Shown piece by piece: positions 1 to 12,067 of a DNA stretch of 64,000 nucleotides. A model generated the notes under the pieces. The model worked only from the letters and a program-made list of their open reading frames with translations, did no database searches and was not told where the DNA came from. Position numbers and translations under genes: made by a program. Source of the stretch: Bryoerythrophyllum caledonicum (taxonomy: Eukaryota > Streptophyta > Bryopsida > Pottiales > Pottiaceae); the NCBI GenBank assembly GCA_963971425.1, contig OZ020521.1, forward strand, positions 13,099,519 through 13,163,518. The letters run 5' to 3'. The number at the start of each line of letters is the position of its first letter. Position 1 is the stretch's first letter.

Positions 1-8
1 TTCAAGAA

Positions 9-3000
9 ATGGGGATTAAAAACCCTTCATCCACCCCCACGTTTAGACCGTATGATCTTTGGGAGGACTTGAATAGGTTGAATGCCAACATTACCATTGC
101 CCAACTCATCCACTTGGCTCCCTTGGTACGAAAGGAATTGAAGAAGAAGATTCCCCTAGCCAAAAGGGTAAAGGTCAAGGCCAATTTAGCTGCTAGAATG
201 AGCTCTTCTAGGAAGCCTTCTAAAAAAGCATTTGAGGTTCGTGCGGTAGAAATTGAGGCCACTATAGTGGATAAGGTGTTGCCTAAAGTATTGGTGGATG
301 GTGGTAGTGGTGTGAACATCATGCCTCTTCACACCATGGAACAATTAGGGCTAGAGATCACAGAGCCCTCACCTTATGTGATCAACATGGCCAACCAGAT
401 TCCAGAAGCACCAATAGGCCAAATTTCTGGGTGTAAGATGAACACAGGAGGGGAGGACTACACGATCACCTTCCAAGTGCTTCGAATGCACTCGAACAAA
501 AATTCCTTTCCCTTGCTTCTAGGGAGACCGTGGTTGAGGGCAGCCAATGCTAAGGTAGATTGGAGTGGCGAAAAACCTCACATCACCTATGGTGTGGGGT
601 CGAATCTAACCAAGGTTTATATTCAACCTAGCTTCCCTAAGACCTTAGGATCTTCTAGCTCATCATCGGAGGATGAAGACCACGTGCCCCGCGGTGCTAG
701 GAAGACAATCAAGGGGATCAAGTTCGCGCTTCCAAAAGTAACAAAAACCACCACTCCTCCCTCATTGAGTTGCTTGGGGCCTAGTTTATACGAATGGGAG
801 GATGATGGAGAATTCTCTACTTGGTTGGCTGAGCACCCGCACACTGAGTCTGACCGATCCATGGATACGTTTTTCATGGAAGAACTTAGTGGTGATCCTC
901 TCAAGGACATTGACTTAGCCATTCTCGTAGATGACCTACGTTACGAGGATGTTTGTGGTGTCACCTTAGATGGCACACAATTGTCCAATGTAGATCCTAT
1001 CTTGGATGAAGAAGCCCTCATTTCTCCGTTGCACTTCAAATCCACTTCATCAGGAATACAAGTGGGAAGTGATCTACCCATCTATCCACCAATCCCCCAT
1101 GACTGGTACAAGGGACCAACGGAACAACCTCATGCGAGTCCAAAAGATTGGCAAGAGATAGACGTATCGTTTGAGGGAGAAGGGCCGCGAATGATAAAGG
1201 TTGGGAGCCAACTCACAAGGGAAGGATTAGAGCCCTTTAGAGCCCTAGTCATGGAGTATCGCGATGTGTTCGCATGGTCTTATAGAGAACTCAAAGGCAT
1301 CCCTCCAGAAGTGGTGCAACATCGAATTCCCTTAATTCCAGGCTCAGTGGCCGTTCGCCAGAAAGAGCGCCGAATGAATCCACAACTCCAACTTATAGTT
1401 AAGGCGGAATTGGAGAAACTCCTTCAGGCTGGATTTATCCGCCCAGTAGAGATTACCGACTGGGTTTCCCCCATGGTGATAGTCAAGAAGAAAAACGGAA
1501 AGTTGAGAGTTTGCATAGACTATCGCAAACTTAACCAAGCCACGCAAAAGGACCACTTCCCTCTTCCTTTCATTAACACCATTTTGGAAGAAGTGGCTGG
1601 TCATGCACTTTACACCTTCATGGATGGTTATTCTGGCTATAACCAAATATCCATACACCCCGATGACTACCACAAAACAGCCTTTACCACTCCTTGGGGC
1701 ACCTTTATCTATGTAGTCATGCCATTTGGATTGTGTAATGCACCATCCGCCTTCCAGCGGGCTATGACCCATGCCTTCTCTGATCTCCTACACACATCTA
1801 TGACAGTGTTTATAGATGATTTTAGTACCCAATCATCAATTGAGGAACATTTGGCATGTGTTCGAGGAAGCTTCGAGCGGTGTAGGAGGACGGGCATCGC
1901 CCTTAATCCAGACAAGATCTTTTTAGCCGTTGAGAGGGGTGTCTTGTTGGGTTATGTGGTCTCCAAACATGGTAGGGAACCAGATCCGGAGAAGGTCAAG
2001 GTGATAGTTGAACTGCCTCCACCCACAGATGTTAAAGGAGTCCAAAGGACTCTTGGTCACATGGGATGGTATCGGGAATTAATTCCTGACTATGCGACAA
2101 TTTCATTACCCATTAATCGGTTGCAACAAAAGGCGGTAAAGTTTGAATGGACTCCAGAGTGCCAAGGGGCATTTGATATCCTTAAGACCAAGCTTAGCAC
2201 CTTTCCAGTGTTAAAACCTCCAAACTAGAACCTGCCCTTCCATGTTTATTGCGATGCCTCCTCTATGGCGGTAGGGAGTGCATTATGCCAACCAACTGGA
2301 GAGAAGGAGAAGGACTACCCCGTGGCCTTTGCTAGTCGCCAGTTAAACCCGGCAGAAAAAAATTACACCACCACGGAACGAGAATGTCTAGCCATGGTGT
2401 TCTCTTTGAAGAAATTTCGCCACTATCTATTGCTAAATCGGGTGGTCTTCTTCGTAGACCACATGGCCATCAAATACTTGGTGAACAAAGCCGACCTTAG
2501 CGGTAGGATTGCTCGATGGGTACTCCTCTTGGAGGAGTTTGATTATACCGTGCAATACAAACCGGGTAGGAAACACTTGCAAGCGGATCACCTATCTAGA
2601 CTATCTGGAGATCCAATTACCACGCCCATCGATGATAGCTTGGTAGATGAGAACCTCTTCCTGGTCTCTTCTTCTCCTATTTGGTACCAAAACATTGCGG
2701 AGTTCCTCAAAACCCAACAAATGCCGGACAACTTGGGGAAAAACGATCGACGGAAGGTGCGCATTAATAGCCGCCACTTCGCCCTTGTAGGTGGCCGTCT
2801 CTATCGCCGAGGCATTGATGGCGTTTTGCGTAGGTGTGTAGAGGCCATGGAGATTCCAGCTATCTTGGCTTCTTGTCATGATAGTGCATGCGGGGGGCAT
2901 TTTTCTGGTACCTTAACAGGCCAGAAGGCCTTACGCGCTGGTTACTATTGGCCTTCCATGTTTCGGGATGCCCATGGTTACACTCGACGTTGTGATGCTT

Positions 3001-3929
3001 GTCAACGTTATGCTAGAAATGATCTACGCATAGAGCTGCCACTTCATGTCTCTCTTCCCCTCGTCCCCTTCGAGAAGTGGGGAGTGGATTACATCGGAGA
3101 GATTCATCCCCATTCGAGTAGAGGGATGAAGCACATAGTGGTGGCGACAGAGTATCTCACCAAATGGGCAGAAGCCAAAGCGGTAAAATCAAATGATGCC
3201 AAGAGTGCTGCTACGTTTTTGTTTGAGCAAGTGATAACCCGGTTTGGATGCCCTAAAATCCTCATTAGTGATCGAGGCAAACATTTCCTCAATGAGGTGG
3301 TTGAGGACTTAACCAATCGGTTTCAAATTGACCACCGTAAAACTACACCCTATCACCCTCAGACAAACGGGCACACTGAGAGGGTCAATCAAACCTTGGC
3401 CACGATCCTGAGGAAAACGGTCGTAGACTCGAAGAGAGATTGGGATGTTAAACTCCCCGCTGCGTTGTGGGCTTACCGAACAACGTACAAGGTGACCACC
3501 CAAGCCACTCCGTTTTCATTAGTCTATGGTGTAGAGGCTGTACTCCCCATAGAGTTTGAAGTGCCATCACTTCGAATAGCGATAGACACTCGATTGACCA
3601 CCAAGCAGTCCCTGATCCATCGATTGGAACGGTTGGAGAAATTGGATGAGGATCGTAGACTGAGCGCACAACACATTGAGGTTGTCCAGAGGCGCCGGAA
3701 AATTGTGTTTGATAAACGCCACAAGAAGCGGACATTGTCGCCAGGGATGTTGGTTTTGCTTCAAGATGCGAGAAGGCTAGAATTCCCTGGGAAGTTTGAT
3801 GCGTTGTGGTTGGGCCCCTATCTCGTTACCAAGGTGTTTCCCAACAACTCGGTCCAACTCGAAACCCTGAATGGTGAATCATTTCCAACGCGCACGGCTG
3901 GGAGTCGTTGCAAGGAATACCGGACATGA
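9..3929 (+). pseudogene. Ty3/gypsy retrotransposon pol polyprotein (protease, RT, RNase H, integrase), one in-frame stop
   Basis: The frame runs open from the window edge to 3929 except for a TAG at 2226-2228, so gag and the 5' LTR lie outside. In order one sees an aspartic protease (VDGGSGVNIMP, near 290-330), reverse transcriptase (FMDGYSGYNQI, VMPFGLCNAPSAFQRAM and the catalytic VFIDDF, roughly 1440-1850), RNase H (YCDASS after the stop; TTERECLAMVF), an integrase HHCC zinc finger (ending CDACQRYA) and a DDE core (WGVDYIG, ISDRGKHF, YHPQTNGHTERVNQ). Protease-RT-RNaseH-integrase is the gypsy order. No chromodomain is evident after the core, which suggests a Tat/Athila-type lineage rather than a chromovirus (inference). 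The stop lies in the RT/RNase H linker and fits one G-to-A change of a Trp codon. No frameshift was seen. Confidence 0.93.
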
Positions 3930-5230
3930 TAGAGTGGATTCACTATCACCAGCCCACCTCACTTCGTGACAATTGGCCTCACAACGGGGAGGACATGACT
4001 CTTCCGATTCAACTAAGTGCCTTTTGACCACTAGTTGCAGCCGGTCATCTCTTCTCCATGGGTCAACCATACTAGTTTCATCACTACACTAGAGACAAGT
4101 GTTTTCCTTTCTCCCAAATTCTTATCAAAAATATAGTTTTCTCTCCTTGTTTTCCTTACCTTCCAAAGAGATTGGAACTTCTATCTCTCTGTAGTCCAAG
4201 TTCACTCCGATGAAGGCGGAAGGCGGTTTTGAAATCTTTTTTGGCTGTAGATTCAACCTGGGTCCGTCCAGGGCGAATGGGTTTAACTCAAAAATTGGGA
4301 CGTGCATCCATTCTGCTAATCTTTCAATTCTTTCTGGTCGAATGCCGTCTCTATTTTCCCTATTTTTCTCTCATTTTTTCCCCCTTCTCTATTGAAATTT
4401 CCTAGCTTTTCTTCAATCCCATCACTTTTGTCTAACTTCCTAGTTTTCTTCCAAATTCCATAATTGTCTTTCTACATCTCTTTATTTTTTCTCATTACCG
4501 TGTGCCGTAGTGAGCAAGAGGTCTAGGTCCACTCTCCTCTCACGAGTCGGCCCAGATGGTCGCCATGTGTGAGTGGCCAAAGTGGGCCCTCACTCTTTTT
4601 TCTTTGTTTTTTTCGAGTTTTTGATAGTATTGACCCAATTTTAGTTAAAGTAGTAGTCAATCCATCTACTAGAGTCAAATTCCTAGAGTAATAAACTTAG
4701 TGCCATGATGTCACACTACGGTTCGTATTTTTCCTCTTCCCTACTAATATGCTTGAAAGTGTAGTGGAAGTGGAGTGGGAATGAGGAGAAAGATAAAAAA
4801 GGGAAAAAAAAGGTCCTTGGAAAATGACTAAAAATTGAGAAATGGGACAAAAATTATGGAAAAAATTGAGAGAGTGTCTCCTAGCAGGTAGAAGTAGTGG
4901 TAAAATTTCTAGAATTTTCCGAGTTGAATTACTATTTAATTCTAGGGGTTGACTAGTTAGTCGACGGGTTGACCACTCGGAAAAAATACTTAATGAACTC
5001 CAAAAATGCTAGGAAAATTTGTGTAGACTAATTAGGGTGCTAGGAGTCCAGCTATGTGGTTAGTTTTTGAAGTTATAAGTAAATTGCAAATCATCAGTAG
5101 ATAGTAGTAGATCTAGGGTAATGGTCGTTAAAAGATCAAAAGGAAAAGAAAAAAAAGGGGAAGAAAAGAAAAGAAGGTGGTTGGGTGTGCTTCCCCATGC
5201 ACATGCCACATGACAATTCTTGCCACCATG
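3930..5230 (+). other. Non-coding tail of the gypsy element, presumptive start of its 3' LTR
   Basis: No supported gene. The stretch follows integrase directly and is unlike the coding DNA: pyrimidine-rich, then AT-rich. By position it should contain the polypurine tract and the start of the 3' LTR, but with only one copy in the window the LTR edges cannot be fixed. Confidence 0.4.
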
Positions 5231-6410
5231 GAATTAATTTTAGGGAGGCTTGTCAGGAGCAAAGCGGCGAGTTAATGCTAGTAATAAACTAAAAACATGC
5301 AAAAACGGCTGTAAGTGGCCAATCCTGCACTTCTGTGAGAGGTCATGGGCTGCCTCATTTAAACTAAGCCAGTCTTGTCGGGGAAGAAAAACGAGAAAGA
5401 CCAAAAGAAAAAGAAAAAAAAAGAAAAAAAGGAGAACCAGCCAGGCTGAGTCGCTGGCGAGAGAGCTGGGGTCACGGGATTTTCGGGGGGCCGTTTTTGG
5501 AGCGAGGAGGAGCTCCTGCGAGCAGGAGAGAGGGCTGGAGCTCTCGTTTTTTTTCTTGGGGTTGGGTTTGTTTTGTTTGGTGGTTGGTGGTGTGTGCGCC
5601 CTGGGCGCGAGGGAGAGCTGGCCTCTCTGTTTTTTTTTCTTTCTTGGAAGAGCTCTGTGGGGAGAGGCGCGCTCTGAGCGCGTGAAGGAGGTCTCGTGTT
5701 CGGGGAGCTGGAGGAGGAGCTCCGGCGCGAGAGAAGAGCTGGACTCTTCTGTTTTTTTCTTCTTCGTTTTTCTTGTGCGAGGCTCCTGTGCGAGGAGAGT
5801 CTCTCGTCTTTGTGGTGAGCGCACCGGCTGCGCGCGAGGAGGGTCTGCGCCTGCCTGCGCGAGGATGTCTCGTGTTCGGGGAGCTGGAGGGTGAGCTCCG
5901 GCGCGAGAGAAGAGCTGGACTCTTCTGTTTTTGTGTGTGTGCGCGGGGATCGGAGCTGGGGCTTGCACGAGCTGGGCTCTGTTCCGGAAGGCTGCTCGGC
6001 GAGGGGCGCACCTGTGCGCGCAAGGGTCCGTGATTGTGATCACGAGGTCTGGCTCTGAGCACGGGAGAGAGAGCCGTGTTTTCTTTTTTTTGTGGTTTTG
6101 AGAGAGCGCGCTGGAGTGCTCCTGCGGTGGAAGCTTCGGTGTGGAGGCGCTGTTGAAGGTCGGCGTTGGTGATCGTGGAGCCGTGTGTGCGCGCGGTGGT
6201 GTGAAGGTGCCGCGAGCTGAGAAGACTCGAGCTGGAGGATCCAGGCGAGAAGAGGCTGCGGCGCTCGGACCAGGGAGTATTTCCTGGGTGAAGCTACCTT
6301 CCCTAATTCCTACCTGCATGCGGTCGTTGCGGTTTCCTTCTTGTGTTGATTGAATTTGTGGGATCTCTAAACTTGTGCGGAAGCGCTGGAGGATTTTTTT
6401 TGACATTAGG
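5231..6410 (+). other. GC-rich, G/T-skewed low-complexity block, probably LTR/leader DNA
   Basis: Open frames occur on both strands (for example a 388-codon frame on minus), but their translations are Arg/Pro/Ser-rich and repetitive, show no domain and mirror each other, so they look like composition artefacts. The block is full of GAGCTCCGGCGCGAGAG-like words separated by T-runs. It follows the gypsy pol tail and is best read as part of its long LTR or leader. Confidence 0.4.
5691..5930 (+). repeat. Direct repeat, about 64 bp, offset 176 bp
   Basis: The block starting GTCTCGTGTTCGGGGAGCTG at 5691 recurs at 5867 almost unchanged, including the following GCGCGAGAGAAGAGCTGGAC. This indicates a local duplication inside the GC-rich LTR-like block. 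Confidence 0.75.
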
Positions 6411-7290
6411 GTTCCAAAACTTGGTGATGATTGCTCGCTGGCCGATGCAAGAATGCTGATGCTTGTAAGTTGGTGCTTGCTGGAATCGTTGAGAATTTGG
6501 TGAATGGTGTTCCCAATTGAATGATGTGTGAGCTCATGAGGAAGCTGTGAATACTTGTTGTGGTTGTTGGGTCGCCGCTGTCCGTCTGTATGTGGCAGTC
6601 CTCAAGGTCTGGTTGGACATTCTGAGGAGTCCATCGTCAAGAGCACGAAAAACTAATAAGATTAGAAGTTGAAAACGCTCAATTCGGAGTTAATCCTAGG
6701 AAGTTAAGATGTTTTAAAAAAAAAAAGACAAAACCTGGGACTCACAGGGACTGTCTGCTGCGACTGCTGGTGGAGGCCGGTATCAATCTCAAATTAGGTA
6801 TTTAGTGTTTTAACCAAGTTGGAATTGAGCTGGTGATCATTTTGAGAGGAAATTTTTTGGTATTCGGAGTCCCGAATCAATAGATAAAGGCTGCCGAAGT
6901 TGCTGCTCCAACCAGGGTCTGGATCAGGCCTGATCAGCTGACCTAAACTAAAAAAATAATAAAAAAATAATAATAATAATAATAAAACAACAAAAAATTA
7001 AAATAAATAAATAAATAAAGAATAAGTAATAATAATCATAATAACTAATAGCCATAATAATTAGATAACAATTAATTAATTAACTATTCATACCTATCTA
7101 ATTTATCCAGAGTTAAGCCTTTAAATACCAAGGAGGGTTAATCGAGTTCACTTAACTGGATTAAGATAATAGTACTATTGATTTCTAAATATATAAATGG
7201 ATATGCCAAGATCCAAATCCAGTAGAAATTAGGGTTTACAGTTAAGCATAAGGAATGGTAAGTGGTGTAACAATAGGACCTCGTAGGTTT
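6411..7290 (+). other. AT-rich non-coding stretch with an AAT-type microsatellite
   Basis: No gene seen. At about 6949-7076 there is a run of AAT/AAATAA units and related AT-rich simple sequence. The end of the gypsy tail and the broken 5' edge of the next element probably lie here, but I could not locate the junction. Confidence 0.5.
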
Positions 7291-7319
7291 AAAAATGGAT
7301 TCTCTTAGGGGGTTTATTT

Positions 7320-8405
7320 TTGGGCTTACAGGAGGGATTGATTGCCGCGGTCAAGGAGAGAATTGGAGGGGCGGGGGACCTTGGCATCATGGAGCAGAGG
7401 GTCCACCGGCTCACTTTGGACGTGACGAAGATGAAGAGTCGAGCATTGGAGGCAAAGGGGACTTGCAGGGAGGCTCTCCTGCAAGCCAATGCCTCGGCGA
7501 CAGCTTTACAGCAGGTGGAGGACGCATTGCACTTCCCAGCGGATGCGGTTGCAAAGGCCAAGATGTTCGATGCCAAGCTGGAGAGAGATGGCCACATCTC
7601 CAGCAAACGGGTGATTTCTTTCATGGTAGAGCAGACCGTTAAGTTGGAGGAGGCTTATGCTAACATGAGGGTGTTGGTGGGCAACCTCACCCACATCCTC
7701 CCCAAGGTTGGGGAGGATCTTGACAGTTCGGGCAAGGATGCAGATTCGGAGTCCGATGCGGATTCGGGTGGACAAGGTTTGGGTGGCCAAGACAAGTCAA
7801 AGGAGGTGGTTGATCTTGATAGCCCAGACCTTCCACCACGAGCTCCAGTGGTGGGAGTTGCTGCATGCCTTTCCCCTTCAGAGATCACCACTCAGGCACA
7901 AGGCGGTTGGAAGGAGGACACAGGTGTCACGGGGGAGCCTTCATCCAAGGTTGGTCCCCACACCCTCCCTCTTGAAGACTCCGTTCGCGACGCGACATTC
8001 GTGGCGCCTTTGCCGGGTGTATCTCACCCGGGGAGGTCCACGAGTGAGAGCTCCGCTTACTTGCACCTTCTGGTATCCACGAAGGACAAGTCCGGACCCA
8101 TTGCTGCGGAGAAGGTCTTCACCGCGACTCCAAGCCCGGCACCCGCCTTCATGACCCGACCCGAGCTTCACCCGAGCACCACTTCCGTGCTACTCACTCC
8201 GAGTGGCCCGGAAGCCTCTTTGACCTCGAGGGAGACCCTCCCTCGTGCGTCCGTGTACGAACCGGCTTCCTCGTTGTCCGCAGATTTGTTATTTCCCTTG
8301 GCGACTCTTGCGAAGGCCGCCTCCAAGTCGACCTCGAGCCGAACTGCCAAGAAGCGGAAGAAGAAGGAAGAGAAGAGAAGACTTGAGGAGTCGACCCGGC
8401 AGTAG
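7320..8405 (+). CDS. Gag-like ORF of an LTR element (family A), 5'-truncated
   Basis: An open frame of about 360 codons with no ATG at its start; the first Met lies about 70 bases in. It encodes a helical, coiled-coil-prone domain (ALHFPADAVAKAKMFDAKLE, then MVEQTVKLEEAYANMRVLVG), then an acidic Asp/Ser-rich linker, a Pro/Ser/Thr-rich region and a basic tail (KKRKKKEEKRRLEEST). The same helical domain occurs in the frame at 34589-36652 (family B), and the C-terminal 90 codons recur at 37684-37973, each next to an LTR-like sequence. It is therefore likely a structural (gag-type) protein of a non-autonomous LTR element. No protease, RT or zinc knuckle is visible. No known family is recognised. 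Confidence 0.6.
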   Translation: MGLQEGLIAAVKERIGGAGDLGIMEQRVHRLTLDVTKMKSRALEAKGTCREALLQANASATALQQVEDALHFPADAVAKAKMFDAKLERDGHISSKRVISFMVEQTVKLEEAYANMRVLVGNLTHILPKVGEDLDSSGKDADSESDADSGGQGLGGQDKSKEVVDLDSPDLPPRAPVVGVAACLSPSEITTQAQGGWKEDTGVTGEPSSKVGPHTLPLEDSVRDATFVAPLPGVSHPGRSTSESSAYLHLLVSTKDKSGPIAAEKVFTATPSPAPAFMTRPELHPSTTSVLLTPSGPEASLTSRETLPRASVYEPASSLSADLLFPLATLAKAASKSTSSRTAKKRKKKEEKRRLEESTRQ

Positions 8406-8620
8406 GGTCAGTATCTTAGTTTATAGGTCACTATTCATTCGCGGATTAGGCCCCGGTTTGACTTTGGAGTTTGACTTGTTTTGCCTTGGGAGTTGTGTTT
8501 AGATGCCTTTTGACTTGGCGTTGAGTTGGTGGGTTGACGGCTGCGCCGTCAAGGGTAGTTAATGCCACCATGTTTAGTTAGATGGCATCTCTTGTTTTGG
8601 ACGCTAGTTTGTGTTTGCTG

Positions 8621-8640
8621 CAGTATAAGTGAGGAGCCTC
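8621..8640 (+). promoter_or_regulatory. LTR promoter TATA box, conserved between two LTR copies
   Basis: GCAGTATAAGTGAGGAGCCT is identical at 8620 and 38200 in the two family A LTRs. It is followed about 25 bases on by a conserved TTCACTGCTTGTTGTGTG, a plausible start of R. Confidence 0.55.
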
Positions 8641-9643
8641 TTGGCCCCTCCCTTCACTGCTTGTTGTGTGTATTTACTTTCAGTTTGAAATTCTAAACCT
8701 ACGCTCTCAGAAAACCTTCCACGGTTGGAGAGCTCGGATTGCATACGTGATTGTGAGTACCATTTCAAGTAGTCCACTCCTCAAGTCTATACTAACCACC
8801 GAAGTTGTCGTTTCCTTGTTCCATCAAGTAGAGTTAGTCGTGTGGATGGGAATAACAGGTGAGATGGCTAAGGGGTTAGTCGGACGTGACTCTAACTCTA
8901 ACTCGTGCAATTGTTTCCTTGTTCCATCAAGTAGGGTTAGTCCGGGTGGATGGGAATAACAGGTGAGATTGTATGGGTTCAGGGAAGGACAAGGGGGGAG
9001 TGACCGGTGAGGGAGGAGCCTTGTTGCACCTTGTGTGACCTACCAACGACGCTAGGGTATGAGCCATGAGCCATGAGCCATGAGCCATGAGCGGAGATTT
9101 CATGAGCGGTGAGCTGTGATTTACCAAAAATATGTTTATTTTTCTTAAAATAATATTATCCGTGTGAGAAATTTTTTTGATTAAAATATTTTTAGTAAAT
9201 TTTAAGTGCCTATAACCGTGCAATTAGAATAGACTACAATATTTCAGGTCCAATTGTAATCAAATTCAAGTAGTGTTGGGTCTTCCTATTTCGCAAAGTT
9301 GAAGGTGTATTGGAGAGATTGTAGGCACTACGAGTTTAGGACCTAGAGAGGATTTTTATACATATGAATCACGATACTCTTATTTTGTGTATGTACAGTA
9401 TATATAACGATGGTAGATAATTAAGTTGGTGAAGTATTGTAAAATTGATGGAGACACAAGTGAAGTAGATGCGGATATGACAACAAAATCAACTACAGTA
9501 TAAGAATAAAAAAATCTTTCTATTTTATAACAAATAAGAGGTACATTATCCATATACTAACAACATTCACCGACAATCCATATAAGTTGGGCTATAAATG
9601 GTATTGATTCATATAGCAATGTCGGTACTTTTGAAGCTACACA

Positions 9644-12067
9644 TCATATAAGCTCCAAGACACCACTCTCTAGCACATTCTTGATCTCGTTGAAGCTTAA
9701 AGTAGCAGCATGGACAAAAGCATCGTCCTCAAAATCGAGCTTGCATACCACTCGAAAAATATAATAGAGATGCTTGCAATGGTACCAAGCACCTCTCTTC
9801 TTGGATTGAACCACCATGTCCTTGAAGTCGCCGCAAGAGCAATTTGGGAGAGGGCCTATAGTAAGGCGATATTCACTCGTCTTTTGCCCCTTCTTTGATT
9901 GTAGTACAATGATGCATCCGAGGACGGAGTAGAGAAGCATTGAGATGGAGTTGATGCGGACGTTGAGGTTGTCCGCCGATGCCCATCAATTTTTTTGCTT
10001 CATGGAAACCTTTGCCTAACGACGGATACGGCAGCCTTCATGCAATGTTGGATAAGAGTCGGCATCTGCAGGTGCAGGCACGGATGCAGCTTGCGCACTA
10101 GGATTGACAGCATCTCCAAAGAGCCGCCTTGGTGACACTTCCCGTCGCTCTTCAAGTTGAAATCCTACCTCTTCTAGCCTGAGAATCTCAACCTTGGCAA
10201 GGTTGGTGCCCTTCATCACAGGTCATACATCTGGAACAAGCGGACGGTGATTCATCCACTTCCGCTTTGGTCCCTTACGCACCATTCAATGTCATCCGGA
10301 CAATGGAAGAACTCGGTAACTTGGTCCTTCAAGAGTCTTCGAACATGGAGGAGCCCGGTGTATGTAGGAGCAAGAGTGTTTTTCCCCAAACGCACAATCT
10401 TTTTGGTGCACGTCTTACCCGTCCTGGCCTATTTAGCATGTCAACACTTATCGGAAGTCTTCGGGAGCCTTACAACATGCCATTTATGTATGTCACACTT
10501 AGATTCTTGAACACTCGTATCATGCTTTACTCCCGTAGGTGCTTTAGATGGAGACAACGGTGGGGATACAAGCTTCACATCATCCAAAGATGAAGATGGG
10601 GAGGTTGGAGGCAACGTTGTCGTTGGTGAAGAATTGTCTTTGCGTCCCTTCCTAGACCTTATAGAGGCCTTCGGACAGGAGAAATTTATATATCAGGGCG
10701 ATGACTATCAAGGTTTGAACCAAATGGTTCATCAAGCTTTTGTTTGCTGGAGCCAAACACCTCTTCTCATTCAAAGTGAGGTGTACGTGTGCACCACTCC
10801 TTGGCCTCCGGTATGCTCTCCATGGCTTCAATCACCTTCTCGTGTTAACCGGTCCTTTGGGCAAGCCTCATTCGCAACTCATGCTTGGAAGGGTTGGTCC
10901 CTAATCGACCTCCTATTAAAAATTGATAGTAGTTTGTGCATTGCATAAATGCACGAACAAAGTTGTCCACCGTAGCATCGTATAGGTCTTTTCCTCTATT
11001 CCCTGATTGTTGAAACCAACAATTGTGGACTGTCTCCGCCAAATTTCAGGATGGCATTTCGGCCATCTCTTCATCTATAAGATTCTGTAACACAAATCAC
11101 AACGTCACTTATGTGGTTGTTTGGACTGTAAATTGAAATGAAATTATAATCAAATATGATACAACTCATACCAATTCCATAGATGCTCCCCATTGGCGGT
11201 AGTGGTAATGCCAAAAGGAAAGCCACTGGTCAAGTTGTCTGAGGGCCTCATCATTTTGGGCACCACAAGATTGCCACCAAGCTCTAATGGCAAGGTAACG
11301 AATTGCAGAGTCTGCCAAATTCTTGGCATCCTTATATTGCTTGCCTAGAAGACAGTGCTGGTCTTGGAACTCGCTCTTGATATACTTGTCCGTGTGGTGG
11401 TTCATGGATGTTGTCCAACGAAGTAGACATGTGCGTTCTCGATCTACCATAACCTCTTGGGGATTACCTCAACCATAGACCGTCCGTACAACATTCCAAT
11501 TTTCTCCTGCGCTATCCGCCATAAAACCTTTGAAGTTGACATTGTCAACCCCGTGCCTCCCCATAACTTCGTTGATGCTCCTCCACATGATGCATTGGGC
11601 TGAATTTGTGTCTTCAAATTGCATGTCGTAAACTACAATAGTCATAACTCTGCAGTACCGAGAGCCGTACACATGGCAACCCATGGTGGTCCAATTCATG
11701 ACCCGCTTTACATGATCAAACATGATCCATGTATCTTGTAGATCTCTGCCTGGCTGCATACGCGAAACTAGATCGACTCCTGACCAGGGGCAATCTCGCA
11801 CATCGTAAAGACAAAAACTTTGTTCTTGTCGCCTCCTTGACCCGGAAACATGTTGCGTTGGACAAATGGCCAAGTCGTACAACCTCTCAATTTGCGGATA
11901 CCGTCCATTGCGCTTGTACGTCCGACTTGCTTGAAGGATGAAATGATATTTTTGACATTTGGAGATGCCAAGTTAGTATACTTCTCCATCACGTCCTTCA
12001 TGTCTTCCATAGTCATAGTCATTTGAATTTGATGGAATTCTAGGACTGAAATGCCCACCGATACCAT
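9644..12067 (-). pseudogene. Decayed MULE-type transposase with SWIM zinc finger
   Basis: Homologous pieces are spread over several frames. Reading minus: an N-terminal piece (11768-12067), a core piece (11469-11882; MADSAGENWNVV, WTTMGCHVYGSRY), a piece with FWHYHYRQWG (11166-11450), another at 10845-11042, and a C-terminal SWIM finger (CSCGDF...WYHCKH, 9644-9940). A SWIM finger after a DDE-type core is the layout of MULE/FAR1-type transposases. Many stops and frameshifts separate the pieces, so it cannot make a working enzyme. Its position inside matching terminal repeats supports the MULE call. Confidence 0.75.

Noticed and set aside
5240..6406. A 388-codon open frame on minus and a 214-codon frame on plus
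   Set aside because: Both are low-complexity Arg/Pro/Ser or Gly/Arg/Phe sequence in a skewed GC-rich block with repeats. They overlap, lack domains and are explained by composition.
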